Shown piece by piece: positions 1 to 7,476 of a DNA stretch of 64,000 nt; position 1 is the first letter of the stretch, and each line of letters starts with the position of its first letter. This stretch comes from Mycobacterium sp. ENV421 (GTDB taxonomy: Bacteria; Actinomycetota; Actinomycetes; Mycobacteriales; Mycobacteriaceae), in assembly GCF_002887815.1 (NCBI RefSeq), contig NZ_PDHO01000004.1, positions 1 through 64,000 of the forward strand. The letters run 5' to 3'. Made by a program: the position numbers and the translations under genes. Under the pieces are notes generated by a model. That model saw only the letters and a program-made list of their open reading frames with translations. It was not told the DNA's origin and did no database searches.

Positions 1-127
1 AACAACCACGTCAACGGGCAACACGAAATCACCCGTCCACGGTTTCAGGCTAAGACGTGACCTTCATCGATGACGGTTCGCTGGGTCTGGCCGCCCACCA
101 CCGCAACCGTGTTCCGCGTTCAGTTGG

Positions 128-247
128 TCAGCTGATAATGCGGAAGTCGCCAGGCCGCCAGTCCCCGTTGGATGCCTCCGTCTGAGGCCCGTAGATGCGG
201 AAGTAGAAAAACATCCCCTGCCGGAATGGTAGGCCGTGACTCCCCTG
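128..247 (-). pseudogene. 3' remnant of a DUF1214-like gene
   Basis: Read on the minus strand, 39 codons ending in TGA encode a fragment containing FFYFRIYGP, then GDWRPGD. This resembles the extreme C-terminus of DUF1214 (DUF1254-associated) proteins, where an aromatic FRxYGP strand is followed by a D-x-W turn. The frame is closed by a TGA immediately upstream at 248-250, and I find no continuation of the domain in the other frames up to the MerR gene, so only the tail survives. Positions 1-127 and 248-356 hold nothing else I can support. The match is from memory of the family and short, so this is a tentative call. Confidence 0.35.
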
Positions 248-356
248 TCATCACGGAGATGACAAGTTCACTGAGACGAACAGGACCACGATCGTCTCAC
301 TCAACATGGCATTTCTGCAGCTGACGGATGACAACAACATTGAGACCGGACGTCCG

Positions 357-767
357 CTACCCGCGCTGTTCGTGGTCGATTCCGGCTGCTCGGGAGACGA
401 GCAACTCGCTGAGTTCTTCGGCGTAGGCAAGCTGCTTGCGTAATTTTGCAGCGCTTTCCTGCGTCTTGACTTGGAAATCATGCAGTAAGCGCGCGGCGGC
501 GGTGCGTCGATCGGCAGGTGCTCCCGCATCGCCCAGCACGTCGAGTGAGTCCAGGAGGTCTTTCATCTCGGTCAGAGTGAACCCGAGTGGTTTCATCCGG
601 CGGATGACGAGCAACCGGTCCACGTCGGTGTCGGTGTAGAGGCGGAATCCCCCGGCGGAGCGTGCAGAGGGCGTGACCAGACCCACTTCGTCGTAATGAC
701 GCACCGTGCTGACGGAAAGCTCAGTGCGGCTGGCGACTTGCCCGATCTGCATGTGTGTGTCGGTCAA
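357..767 (-). CDS. MerR family transcriptional regulator
   Basis: A 136-residue DNA-binding regulator. The N-terminal winged helix-turn-helix is typical of MerR: IGQVASRTELSVSTVRHYDEVGL at residues 8-30, followed by the wing and the F-R-x-Y segment, then a coiled-coil dimerisation helix at about residues 85-125. There is no C-terminal cysteine cluster as in metal sensors, so the inducer is unknown. The start is TTG at 767, which overlaps the TGA of the upstream SulP gene as TTGA; an ATG at 752 (MQIG) is an alternative. The overlap implies co-transcription and translational coupling with the transporter, which it may regulate; that is inference. Confidence 0.85.
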   Translation of the reverse strand: MTDTHMQIGQVASRTELSVSTVRHYDEVGLVTPSARSAGGFRLYTDTDVDRLLVIRRMKPLGFTLTEMKDLLDSLDVLGDAGAPADRRTAAARLLHDFQVKTQESAAKLRKQLAYAEELSELLVSRAAGIDHEQRG

Positions 768-2305
768 TGGCTTGCTCCGAGCGTTCCCGAGAGTCGGTCG
801 TGACGGTCGGCGGAATCGGTGTTCAAGCCAACGATATCGACGTGTTTGCCCTTCGCGCGGTATTTGCTTGTCACCGCGTCGAGGGCGGCGACGGTCGAGG
901 CGTCCCAGATGTGGGAGCCGGACATGTCGATGACGATGTTGGTCGGATCGTCGGTGTAGTTGAACTGGTAGACAAGGTCGTTGCTCGAGGCGAAGAACAG
1001 TTCACCGGTCACGCGATAGACAGCGGTATCAGGCGCACCATTCGGCTCCTCCTCCTTCACCACGGTCACCAGGTGGGCGACGCGGCGGGCGAAGAGGACC
1101 ATCGCGGTCAGCGCCCCGACGATCACGCCGTAGGCCAGGTTGTTGGTGGCCACCGTGACGGCCACGGTGGTGAGCATGACCAGAGTCTCGCTGCGCGGCA
1201 TCCGCCGCAGGGTGGCCGGAGAGATGCTGTGCCAGTCCATGGTTCCGACCGACACCATGATCATGACGGCCACGAGGGCGGCCATCGGGATGGTGCCGAC
1301 AACGTCGCGCAGGCCGACGACCAGTCCGAGCAAGAACAGGCCCGCGAGGAACGTCGAGATGCGGGTGCGGGCGCCGGCGACCTTGACGTTGATCATCGTC
1401 TGGCCGATCATCGCGCAACCACCCATGCCGCCGAACAAGCCGGTCACCATATTGGCGATGCCCTGCCCCCAGCTTTCCCGGGATTTGTCGCTGTGCGTGT
1501 CGGTGATGTCGTCGACCAGCTTGGCGGTGAGCAACGACTCCAGCAGCCCGACCAGCGCCACCGCCAGTGCGTAGGGCGCGACGATCGACAAGGTGTCGAG
1601 ATTGAGCGGGACGTGCGGGATGAACAGGGACGGCAGACTGGTGGGCAGTTTTCCCTGGTCCCCGACGTTGGGGATGTGGATCTTGAACGCGAGCACAGTC
1701 GCGGTGAGGATCACGATGGCGATCAGAGGCGCCGGTATGGCGGTCGTCAGCCGCGGCAGGAACACCATGATGATCAGCCCGACTGCGACGAACGGATAGA
1801 CCAGAACAGGGACGCCGATGAGGTACGGCAGCTGCGACAAGAAGATCAGGATCGCCAAGGCATTGACGAATCCCACCATGACGCTGCGAGGCACGAACCG
1901 CATCAATCGCGCCACCCCGAGCAGACCGAGCACGATCTGCAATGCGCCGCCGAGCAATACGGCGACGACGAGGTAGTCCAGGCCGTGCTCTCGGGTCAGC
2001 GGCGCGATCACCAAGGCGATACTGCCGGTGGCCGCGGAGATCATGGCAGGACGGCCGCCGGTGATCGCGATCGTCACGGCCATGGTGAACGACGCGAACA
2101 GCCCGACACGGGGGTCTACGCCGGCGATGATGGAGAACGAGATGGCCTCGGGAATCAGTGCCAGCGCGACGACCAGACCGGCAAGCACCTCCGTTTTGAG
2201 GCGTCTCGGCGATCGCAGCGCCGCCAGCACCGACGAAGAAGGGTCGGTACTGGCTTCGCGCACGGTGGAAGCAGGCGAAATCGGCTGCGAATTCATGGAT
2301 CTCAT
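764..2305 (-). CDS. SulP family inorganic anion transporter (STAS domain)
   Basis: A 513-residue inner-membrane SLC26/SulP carrier, predicted to move sulfate, bicarbonate or another small anion. The N-terminal signature LVVALALIPEAISFSIIAGVDP lies near residues 43-64, followed by about 10-12 hydrophobic segments, and a C-terminal STAS domain of about 90 residues contains NIVIDMSGSHIWDASTVAAL. No carbonic anhydrase is fused or adjacent. The reading frame is open further upstream, but the first residues there are not SulP-like, so I start at the ATG at 2305 (MRSMNS); an ATG at 2296 is equally possible. It is the first gene of a two-gene operon with the MerR gene. Substrate cannot be told from sequence alone. 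Confidence 0.88.
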   Translation of the reverse strand: MRSMNSQPISPASTVREASTDPSSSVLAALRSPRRLKTEVLAGLVVALALIPEAISFSIIAGVDPRVGLFASFTMAVTIAITGGRPAMISAATGSIALVIAPLTREHGLDYLVVAVLLGGALQIVLGLLGVARLMRFVPRSVMVGFVNALAILIFLSQLPYLIGVPVLVYPFVAVGLIIMVFLPRLTTAIPAPLIAIVILTATVLAFKIHIPNVGDQGKLPTSLPSLFIPHVPLNLDTLSIVAPYALAVALVGLLESLLTAKLVDDITDTHSDKSRESWGQGIANMVTGLFGGMGGCAMIGQTMINVKVAGARTRISTFLAGLFLLGLVVGLRDVVGTIPMAALVAVMIMVSVGTMDWHSISPATLRRMPRSETLVMLTTVAVTVATNNLAYGVIVGALTAMVLFARRVAHLVTVVKEEEPNGAPDTAVYRVTGELFFASSNDLVYQFNYTDDPTNIVIDMSGSHIWDASTVAALDAVTSKYRAKGKHVDIVGLNTDSADRHDRLSGTLGASH

Positions 2306-2524
2306 TCGATATCTAGGCACCGTAATGCCAGTCGGACGCGCCCGGTGGGCCGCGCTGCGGGACAACGATCGGGATTGAACCCTACTCTCCAGTGAGGGAA
2401 GAGTTGGTATCGAGTGGGTGGAATCACAGCGCGGGGCCATCCGCCCGCGCGAGCTCACCCGTTTCAGCTCGCGCCACTCCCCTTGCGGGCGAACCGGTTT
2501 CGTGTGCGAACGTAGCGCCTTCCG

Positions 2525-3151
2525 CTACAGCAGCCAGTAGGCCAGCGGATGCACCAGGTAGCGCAACGAGAACGCCTCGTACACCGCACCGACGACCAGC
2601 AGAGCCAGCGCCGGCAGCGCCAGCCAGGCGAGATCCTGCAGCCCACGAAGATAGCCCTGGCGGCGGTTGTCGGCGCCGACGGTCCGGGGGCTCACCCAGC
2701 CCCTGCCGAGCAGATAGACACCCAGCAGCATCAGCAGGTAGGCCTGAAGTTCGACGACCACTGTCAGCGTGTGCGGTATCAGGGCCACCCAGCCGATATC
2801 GGTCACCGGGACGAGCGTCATCCCCGTCGTTACGGCCCAATAGGCGAACAGCGCGACACCGGCGAACGGCACGATCAATGACGGCGCAACGATGGTCAGC
2901 ACGCCCATCCGGAGTGTGTTGACCGCCAGGATCGTCAGTGCGAACAGCCAGGGGTTGGTGATCAGCGACTGGACGAGATCGGCTGTCCCGTCATCCTGTA
3001 ACCGTCTGTGCTGCGCCTCGCTGAGTTGCGGGAAAGCCAGCCCGAGCCCGAAGCCGACGAGAAGCACGCCGTAGACGCCCACATTCGCCACCAGGTAGGC
3101 CCTGGCATTGTCGGCGACGATACGGAACGGGCGCCACTGTCGGATGGTCAT
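2525..3151 (-). CDS. SpoIIM-like integral membrane protein (DUF95)
   Basis: A 208-residue polytopic membrane protein with about five hydrophobic segments. The order of segments and the PHTLTVVVELQAYLLMLLGVYLLG stretch near residues 126-149 (His then Glu in a helix before a glycine-rich helix) resemble the stage II sporulation protein M / DUF95 family, which is widespread in non-sporulating actinobacteria and of unknown function there. An AGAGGA ribosome binding site precedes the ATG. It is transcribed away from a TetR gene with two palindromes between them, one of which contains a possible -10 (TACAGT) for this gene, so it is a likely target of that repressor. Confidence 0.6.
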   Translation of the reverse strand: MTIRQWRPFRIVADNARAYLVANVGVYGVLLVGFGLGLAFPQLSEAQHRRLQDDGTADLVQSLITNPWLFALTILAVNTLRMGVLTIVAPSLIVPFAGVALFAYWAVTTGMTLVPVTDIGWVALIPHTLTVVVELQAYLLMLLGVYLLGRGWVSPRTVGADNRRQGYLRGLQDLAWLALPALALLVVGAVYEAFSLRYLVHPLAYWLL

Positions 3152-3170
3152 ACGGTCCTCTCGTCCTGCA

Positions 3171-3187
3171 CTAACACACTGTATTAG
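3171..3187. promoter_or_regulatory. TetR operator-like palindrome 1
   Basis: CTAACACACTGTATTAG is a 17-bp palindrome centred at 3179 with one mismatched pair. It lies between the divergent SpoIIM-like and TetR genes. On the minus strand it contains TACAGT, a plausible -10 for the SpoIIM-like gene, so binding would block that promoter. Confidence 0.6.
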
Positions 3188-3193
3188 TCGAAA

Positions 3194-3210
3194 GTAACAC
3201 AGTGTGCTAG
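3194..3210. promoter_or_regulatory. TetR operator-like palindrome 2
   Basis: TAACACAGTGTGCTA (3195-3209) is a second palindrome centred at 3202, 23 bp from the first. The 12-mers CTAACACACTGT (3171-3182) and ACAGTGTGCTAG (3199-3210) are also inverted copies of each other with one mismatch. It sits just upstream of the TetR gene and probably serves autoregulation. Confidence 0.55.
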
Positions 3211-3252
3211 TACAGTGATCTGCGCGGGATCCCCGCCGAAGGAGGACTCCCC

Positions 3253-3834
3253 ATGCACGCGCGAGAACGCATTCTCACAGCGGCGGCCGAGATGATCGCC
3301 GAAGACGTGACCACCACTCTCAGCGTTCGCGCGGTCGCGGCGCGCGCCGGCGTGAGCACAGGATCGCTGAGATTCCACTTCCCCACCCAGCGCGCGCTCC
3401 AGGATGAAGTGCTCACCAGAATTTATGAGCACTTCATCCCCGACGATCCGATCCGCGACTCGTCTCGGCCAGCTCGGGACCGGTTGGTCGACTGCCTACG
3501 GCAGGTGCTGTCAGCGGCCGGGGTCGGTGACGAAGCCCGAAAGGCTTGGGGTGCTGCGTATCAGCACTTCATCGCACCCGAACCTGACGATAAAATCCGT
3601 TCGGCGTATCTCGCGCACGAACGTGCGTCGGCAGGTCGTGTCGAGTACTGGCTGGGCGTGCTGGCCGACGAAGGTGCGCTTCCCCGAGAGGGTTTCGCAC
3701 AGAAGGTGCGGTTCCTACTCACCGTTCTCAACGGTCTATCTGTACAACGCGCGCTGCCGTCCGCAGTATCGGTTCTGCAGGCCGAAACCGAGACGCTCTG
3801 CACCGCCGTCGACGCGGTGCTGGGGGCTAACTAG
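3253..3834 (+). CDS. TetR family transcriptional regulator
   Basis: A 193-residue repressor. The N-terminal TetR helix-turn-helix spans about residues 1-50 (ARERILTAAAEMIAED, then VRAVAARAGVSTGSLRFHFP), followed by a divergent helical ligand-binding domain. A strong AAGGAGG site precedes the ATG by 8 nt. It is divergent from the SpoIIM-like membrane protein gene and the intergenic region carries two matching palindromes. Its 3' end overlaps the 3' end of the next, convergent TetR gene by 8 bp, so the two transcripts share antisense sequence. Ligand unknown. Confidence 0.88.
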   Translation: MHARERILTAAAEMIAEDVTTTLSVRAVAARAGVSTGSLRFHFPTQRALQDEVLTRIYEHFIPDDPIRDSSRPARDRLVDCLRQVLSAAGVGDEARKAWGAAYQHFIAPEPDDKIRSAYLAHERASAGRVEYWLGVLADEGALPREGFAQKVRFLLTVLNGLSVQRALPSAVSVLQAETETLCTAVDAVLGAN

Positions 3835-4414
3835 CGCGGCCCAGCGTCGACGCGATCGTCGCCAGTGCTTTCACCGCCGCTGTGGCGTCACGCTGATACT
3901 GGGCATGCACGACGGCGCCATCAAGTGCCACGCCGAGCGCCTGCGCCGTCCGGGTTCGATTCGCCCCCGGCGGGAGCGTCTCCTTGATCGCCGCGACCAC
4001 GTCTGCCTTGTGCCGTGCCGTGATGGCGTGAACCTCGGGCAATTCGGCGCCGAGCTCGCTGACGCTGTTCAGGAACGCGCACCCACGGAACGAGTCTGCC
4101 GTCAGCCATTCCTCGACCGCAGCTACCACCGGGGGTCGGCGACGATTGCCTGCGTGGCGATCGAGAGCATCGACAAACCAGTCCATCCAACGACGATGTC
4201 GCAGTTCCAAATACGCAACGATCAGTGCGTCTTTGCTTGGAAAGTGGCGATAGAAAGTCACTTTGGTGACGCCGGCTTCCGCTATCACCTTGTCGATACC
4301 GGTCGCCCGAATTCCCTCGCGGTAGAACAGTCGGTACGCGGTGGCCAGTATCCGATCCCGGGCCGGGAGGGCCGGCAGATCGATCTCCGGATCAAGAGTC
4401 TCGGCGATGCTCAC
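3827..4414 (-). CDS. TetR family transcriptional regulator, probably autoregulated
   Basis: A 195-residue TetR repressor: DNA-binding domain ARDRILATAYRLFYREGIRATGIDKVIAEAGVTKVTFYRHFPSKD near residues 18-62, then a helical effector domain containing the RGCAFLNSVSEL segment common in this branch. I choose the GTG at 4414 because the hexamer TACAAT lies 6 nt before it, the leaderless layout of mycobacteria; the longer frame to an ATG at 4441 would start inside the operator. The operator at 4423-4442 overlaps this TACAAT, which predicts autorepression. It faces the DUF1348 gene across three operator copies. Confidence 0.87.
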   Translation of the reverse strand: MSIAETLDPEIDLPALPARDRILATAYRLFYREGIRATGIDKVIAEAGVTKVTFYRHFPSKDALIVAYLELRHRRWMDWFVDALDRHAGNRRRPPVVAAVEEWLTADSFRGCAFLNSVSELGAELPEVHAITARHKADVVAAIKETLPPGANRTRTAQALGVALDGAVVHAQYQRDATAAVKALATIASTLGRAS

Positions 4415-4420
4415 TCCGCG

Positions 4421-4426
4421 ATTGTA
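4421..4426 (-). promoter_or_regulatory. Leaderless -10 of TetR gene
   Basis: TACAAT on the minus strand, followed by 6 nt and the GTG at 4414. It is overlapped by the first operator palindrome. Confidence 0.55.
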
Positions 4427-4442
4427 GACAGATCTGTCCACA
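4423..4442. promoter_or_regulatory. TetR operator copy O1
   Basis: TGTAGACAGATCTGTCCACA is a 20-bp palindrome with one mismatched pair, centred between 4432 and 4433. It shares the TGTAGACA half-site with O2 and O3. Confidence 0.75.
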
Positions 4443-4455
4443 TATGCACCATGCC

Positions 4456-4477
4456 ATGTAGACAGAGTTGTCTACAT
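4456..4477. promoter_or_regulatory. TetR operator copy O2
   Basis: A 22-bp palindrome with perfect 9-bp arms ATGTAGACA and TGTCTACAT around a 4-bp centre. Its TAGACA (4459-4464) could be the -35 of the DUF1348 promoter, so repressor binding would block polymerase. Confidence 0.8.
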
Positions 4478-4487
4478 GGGTTACGGT
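4459..4487 (+). promoter_or_regulatory. Candidate promoter of the DUF1348 gene
   Basis: TAGACA at 4459-4464, 17 bp, TACGGT at 4482-4487. The -35 lies in operator O2 and the predicted start site (about 4494) abuts operator O3. This is prediction from consensus spacing only. Confidence 0.4.
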
Positions 4488-4494
4488 TTCGGTC

Positions 4495-4516
4495 ATGTAG
4501 ACAGCTTCGTCTACAT
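4495..4516. promoter_or_regulatory. TetR operator copy O3
   Basis: A 22-bp palindrome with 8-bp arms ATGTAGAC and GTCTACAT. Centre-to-centre spacing is 34 bp from O1 to O2 and 39 bp from O2 to O3. Confidence 0.78.
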
Positions 4517-4557
4517 AGGCATCCCATTCGATCAACCCAAGAAAGTGAGAGACGACC

Positions 4558-5046
4558 ATGACGACGGCCTCTGCCACGACGTCCAAGCCTCCAGTTCCAC
4601 CGTTCACTGATGAACTCGCCGTTCAGAAGGCCCGGCTGGCTGAGAATGCCTGGAATACCTGCGATCCGCAGGTCGTGGCGCAGGGATATTCGGTGGACAG
4701 CGTCTGGCGTAACCGGTCTGTGTTCGTGACGGGCCGTGCACAGATCGTCGAGTTCTTGAGCGGAAAGTGGGACCGCGAACACGAATACCGACTCATCAAA
4801 GAGTTGTGGGCGCACAGTGACGACCGCATCGCGGTCCGCTTCGCCTACGAGTACCACGATGATTCTGGTCAATGGTTCCGGGCCTACGGCAACGAGAACT
4901 GGCTCTTCGATGAGTACGGCCTGATGACACGTCGTCACGCCAGCATCAACGATCTGCGGATCGACGACAGTGAGCGAAAGTTCTTCTGGGACCGCAGCGC
5001 GCCACGACCGGCAGATCATCCGAGCCTGTCTGACCTCGGTCTCTGA
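4558..5046 (+). CDS. DUF1348 / SnoaL-like NTF2-fold protein
   Basis: A 162-residue cytosolic protein. The segments VWRNRSVFVTGRAQIVEFLSGKW, IAVRFAYEYHD and WFRAYGNENWLF are typical of DUF1348, a subgroup of the NTF2/SnoaL cone-shaped fold; members are small enzymes or ligand-binding proteins of undefined reaction. It has no signal peptide or membrane segment. It is divergent from a TetR gene with three copies of one operator between them and is therefore the best candidate target of that repressor, for example as a detoxification or turnover enzyme for the inducer. Start ATG at 4558, preceded by AAAGTGAGAG. Confidence 0.8.
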   Translation: MTTASATTSKPPVPPFTDELAVQKARLAENAWNTCDPQVVAQGYSVDSVWRNRSVFVTGRAQIVEFLSGKWDREHEYRLIKELWAHSDDRIAVRFAYEYHDDSGQWFRAYGNENWLFDEYGLMTRRHASINDLRIDDSERKFFWDRSAPRPADHPSLSDLGL

Positions 5047-5054
5047 CTACCTCG

Positions 5055-5060
5055 TAGGCT
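5055..5060 (+). promoter_or_regulatory. Leaderless -10 of small membrane protein gene
   Basis: TAGGCT, 7 nt, GTG at 5068. This supports the small frame being expressed. Confidence 0.45.
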
Positions 5061-5067
5061 GCACGGC

Positions 5068-5277
5068 GTGCACAACGTGATTTTGGCCAGTGCCGCGTCG
5101 ACGGCGGCGCTGACGATTGGACTGGCGGTCTATGCAGCATTGATCTTCGCCGGCATCGCGGTGGCGATCTACGACGTACGTCGGCACCGACGGGGCCGGG
5201 CGATCGCCGCCACGGTGATGGTCGGGTTGCTGACCCTTCTCGGCCTGGTGATCGCGATCGTCAGCAGTGTCGCGTGA
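5068..5277 (+). CDS. Small two-helix membrane protein
   Basis: A 69-residue protein with two predicted membrane helices (about residues 9-34 and 46-67) separated by a basic loop (RRHRRGR at 38-44), which should face the cytoplasm. No family recognised. The GTG start is supported by a TAGGCT hexamer exactly 7 nt upstream, as in leaderless mycobacterial transcripts. It lies 21 nt after the DUF1348 stop and could also be read through from that gene. Convergent with the phospholipase D-like gene. Confidence 0.6.
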   Translation: MHNVILASAASTAALTIGLAVYAALIFAGIAVAIYDVRRHRRGRAIAATVMVGLLTLLGLVIAIVSSVA

Positions 5278-5314
5278 ACGCCCCCAGTGAAATCCCGGCG
5301 CTCCCTACGCCGCT

Positions 5315-6868
5315 CTACAGCCGATCACGCAGCCGGTCGCGATACGAGCGCCCGTCCGGGTCATAGATCACGCGGTACAAGGGTTCTGCCCACGCGCGGG
5401 TTCGCCAACTCAGGCGCTCCGGCCGGTGCGGCCGCAGGCGGCCCGGTGGCCTCTCGCCCTGGCATCCTGACTGGTACCACCCCTCCAGCGCCTCGGCCGC
5501 GGCGGTGATGTCACGTATCGCGGTGACCGGGTCGGTCAGATTTCCGTCCTGGCTACCGTCGGCCGGCCGGTCCAAATGCTCACGCAATAGCCGCAGCCTG
5601 AGGTCGCGTGCGAACGTTCCTTCGGAATCGAGTACAGCACAGGATAATTCGCTGTCATGGGTCCATGACCGCCGATTGAGGTTGTCGCTGCCGACGCAAG
5701 CCCAGATGTCGTCGATCACGCAGACCTTCGCATGCACGTACACCGGTGTCCCGCGGTGATTCTCGACATCGAAGATGTGGACACGCTCGGCACTCGCGGC
5801 CTGACATGTCGCAATCGCCTGCCAGCGGCCGACCAGATTCGGCGGCAGGCCCAATCGGCCGTCGACGTCAGGATGGCGCGGAATGACCGCCACCAGATGC
5901 AGATCCGGGTTCTCGCGCAGTGCCTGCGCGAACAATGTGGCCACTCGTGCCGACCACAGGTACTGGTCCTCGACGTAGATCAGGCGGCGGGCTCGGGGTA
6001 CCACCTTGTTGTACGCACGCGCGATGCTTCTCTCTCCGCGGGGTGCGAAGTCGTACCGGAAATGTGCGTCCGGGTAGGTACGCAGAACCTGTACGGCATG
6101 GGGTCCGCATTCCGGCGGATCCGGCGGCTGATCCGGCAGCCGTCCCGGCGAAAGGTCGGCGCCGCGTAGCTTGTCCATCACCCATGCCACCGGCGACAAC
6201 GCGTCGGGCGGCGTGCGGTCGTTCCAGCGCTCCCGAAATGTGGTGTCGAGGGCGCCGACGGCCGGACCGCGGATCTGCAGTTGTACGTCATGCCACGGCG
6301 GAGTGCTCCCATAGATATCGGCCATCTGCACCGCCTGGGGGTCGCCGTCGTGCGACTCGTCATCGCGGCGGGAATGGCACAGGTCGATGCCACCCGCGAA
6401 CGCGATATCCCGTTGCGGCGCTTCAGGATGCCGAATCACGACCAATTTCTGGTGATGCGAGCCGCCGGCCCGCACGCGCTGGTCCAGCAGCACTTCGCCC
6501 CCTGCCGCTTCGATGGCCTCGCCCAGGTGCTCGTTCTCCTCCTCGCTGTACTGGAACTTGTCCAGATGCGACCGCCACACCAGCCCCTTGACCACCACCC
6601 CCCGTTGCGCGGCCTGACAGAACAATTCGCGGATCGTCGGTCCGCCGTCGCGCAGGAGTTCGTCGGGATCGCCACGCCAGTCGGTGAAGAAGACATAGTC
6701 ACCCGCCTGCAGCGCCTCCACCTCGGCGGCGAGTCGCTCGAAATAGGTGGCACCGTGAATCAAAGGTTCGACGCGATTGCGCTCCGACCACGCTGGTATC
6801 CGGGTGGCAGGGTTGCCCCGCTCATCGCGGGTCAGGAACCATTCGGCGGGCGTCACCACGCCCTTCAA
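5315..6868 (-). CDS. Phospholipase D family protein (two HKD motifs)
   Basis: A 517-residue PLD-superfamily enzyme. Both catalytic HxK(x4)D-type motifs are intact: H139-x-K141 with GGIDL (D162) in the first half and H379-x-K381, D386 and N396 (VGSDNLNRRS) in the second, so the fold is the usual pseudo-dimer. No signal peptide or transmembrane helix is evident, so it is probably cytosolic or peripheral. The family includes phosphatidylcholine-hydrolysing PLDs and cardiolipin synthases; the long spacing and the lack of N-terminal helices fit PLD better than Cls. The start shown is a TTG at 6868; a GTG at 6856 behind GAAGGG is an alternative. Divergent from the SRPBCC gene. Confidence 0.85.
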   Translation of the reverse strand: MKGVVTPAEWFLTRDERGNPATRIPAWSERNRVEPLIHGATYFERLAAEVEALQAGDYVFFTDWRGDPDELLRDGGPTIRELFCQAAQRGVVVKGLVWRSHLDKFQYSEEENEHLGEAIEAAGGEVLLDQRVRAGGSHHQKLVVIRHPEAPQRDIAFAGGIDLCHSRRDDESHDGDPQAVQMADIYGSTPPWHDVQLQIRGPAVGALDTTFRERWNDRTPPDALSPVAWVMDKLRGADLSPGRLPDQPPDPPECGPHAVQVLRTYPDAHFRYDFAPRGERSIARAYNKVVPRARRLIYVEDQYLWSARVATLFAQALRENPDLHLVAVIPRHPDVDGRLGLPPNLVGRWQAIATCQAASAERVHIFDVENHRGTPVYVHAKVCVIDDIWACVGSDNLNRRSWTHDSELSCAVLDSEGTFARDLRLRLLREHLDRPADGSQDGNLTDPVTAIRDITAAAEALEGWYQSGCQGERPPGRLRPHRPERLSWRTRAWAEPLYRVIYDPDGRSYRDRLRDRL

Positions 6869-6934
6869 GTGCCCGTTCGCAGTTCGGGCTACACCAGGGC
6901 CCTACTGTCGTCCCGCGCGTGACAGGATCGATCC

Positions 6935-7408
6935 GTGAGCGAACGCATCGAGGTTCAACGACTCATCCCCGCGCCTGCCGCAGACATTTTCGCGGTGCTC
7001 TGCGATCCGCAAGGGCACGTCGCGATCGACGCCACCGGCATGCTGCAGGACGCCGACGGGTCGTCCGTCGGCGCGGTCGGCGACAGCTTCGTCGTGCACA
7101 TGGATCGTGAATCGCTCAACGACTATCCGTTGGGCAAGTACGACGTCACCGTGTCGATCACGCAGTTCGAACAGGACACGCTGATCGCCTGGACGATTTT
7201 CGGCCAGCTGAAGCCCGATATCGGGCACGTGTACGGCTACCGGCTGGAGCCCGCGGATGGCGGTACGGCGGTCACGTCGTTCTATGACTGGTCCGACATC
7301 GACCAGCACTGGCGCGACGCCAAGATTTTCCCGATCGTCGGCGAGCCGGCACTGCGCGCGACACTCGGCATCCTTGAGCGGGCCGTGCGGCGAGGCTATC
7401 CGCGGTAG
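6935..7408 (+). CDS. SRPBCC (START/Bet v1-like) family protein
   Basis: A 157-residue cytosolic protein of the polyketide cyclase/dehydrase SRPBCC superfamily. It opens with the usual strand VQRLIPAPAADIFAVLCDPQGH (residues 8-29) and contains the late strand YRLEPADGGTAVTSFYDW and a closing helix. These helix-grip proteins bind hydrophobic ligands; mycobacteria have many and no specific ligand can be inferred. GTG start with AGGA upstream. The gene is divergent from the PLD-like gene; the intergenic region is only 66 bp. Confidence 0.8.
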   Translation: MSERIEVQRLIPAPAADIFAVLCDPQGHVAIDATGMLQDADGSSVGAVGDSFVVHMDRESLNDYPLGKYDVTVSITQFEQDTLIAWTIFGQLKPDIGHVYGYRLEPADGGTAVTSFYDWSDIDQHWRDAKIFPIVGEPALRATLGILERAVRRGYPR

Positions 7409-7476
7409 CCGCAACGCACAGCTCACTCATGCGGGCTGTAAAGGGCAGTCCAAGTTCGGCGGCCGACTGTGGACCC

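Noticed and set aside
755..2395. A 546-codon open frame on the + strand opposite the SulP gene
   Set aside because: Composition is His/Asp/Arg/Gln rich without any fold; it is the antisense shadow of the well-supported SulP gene.
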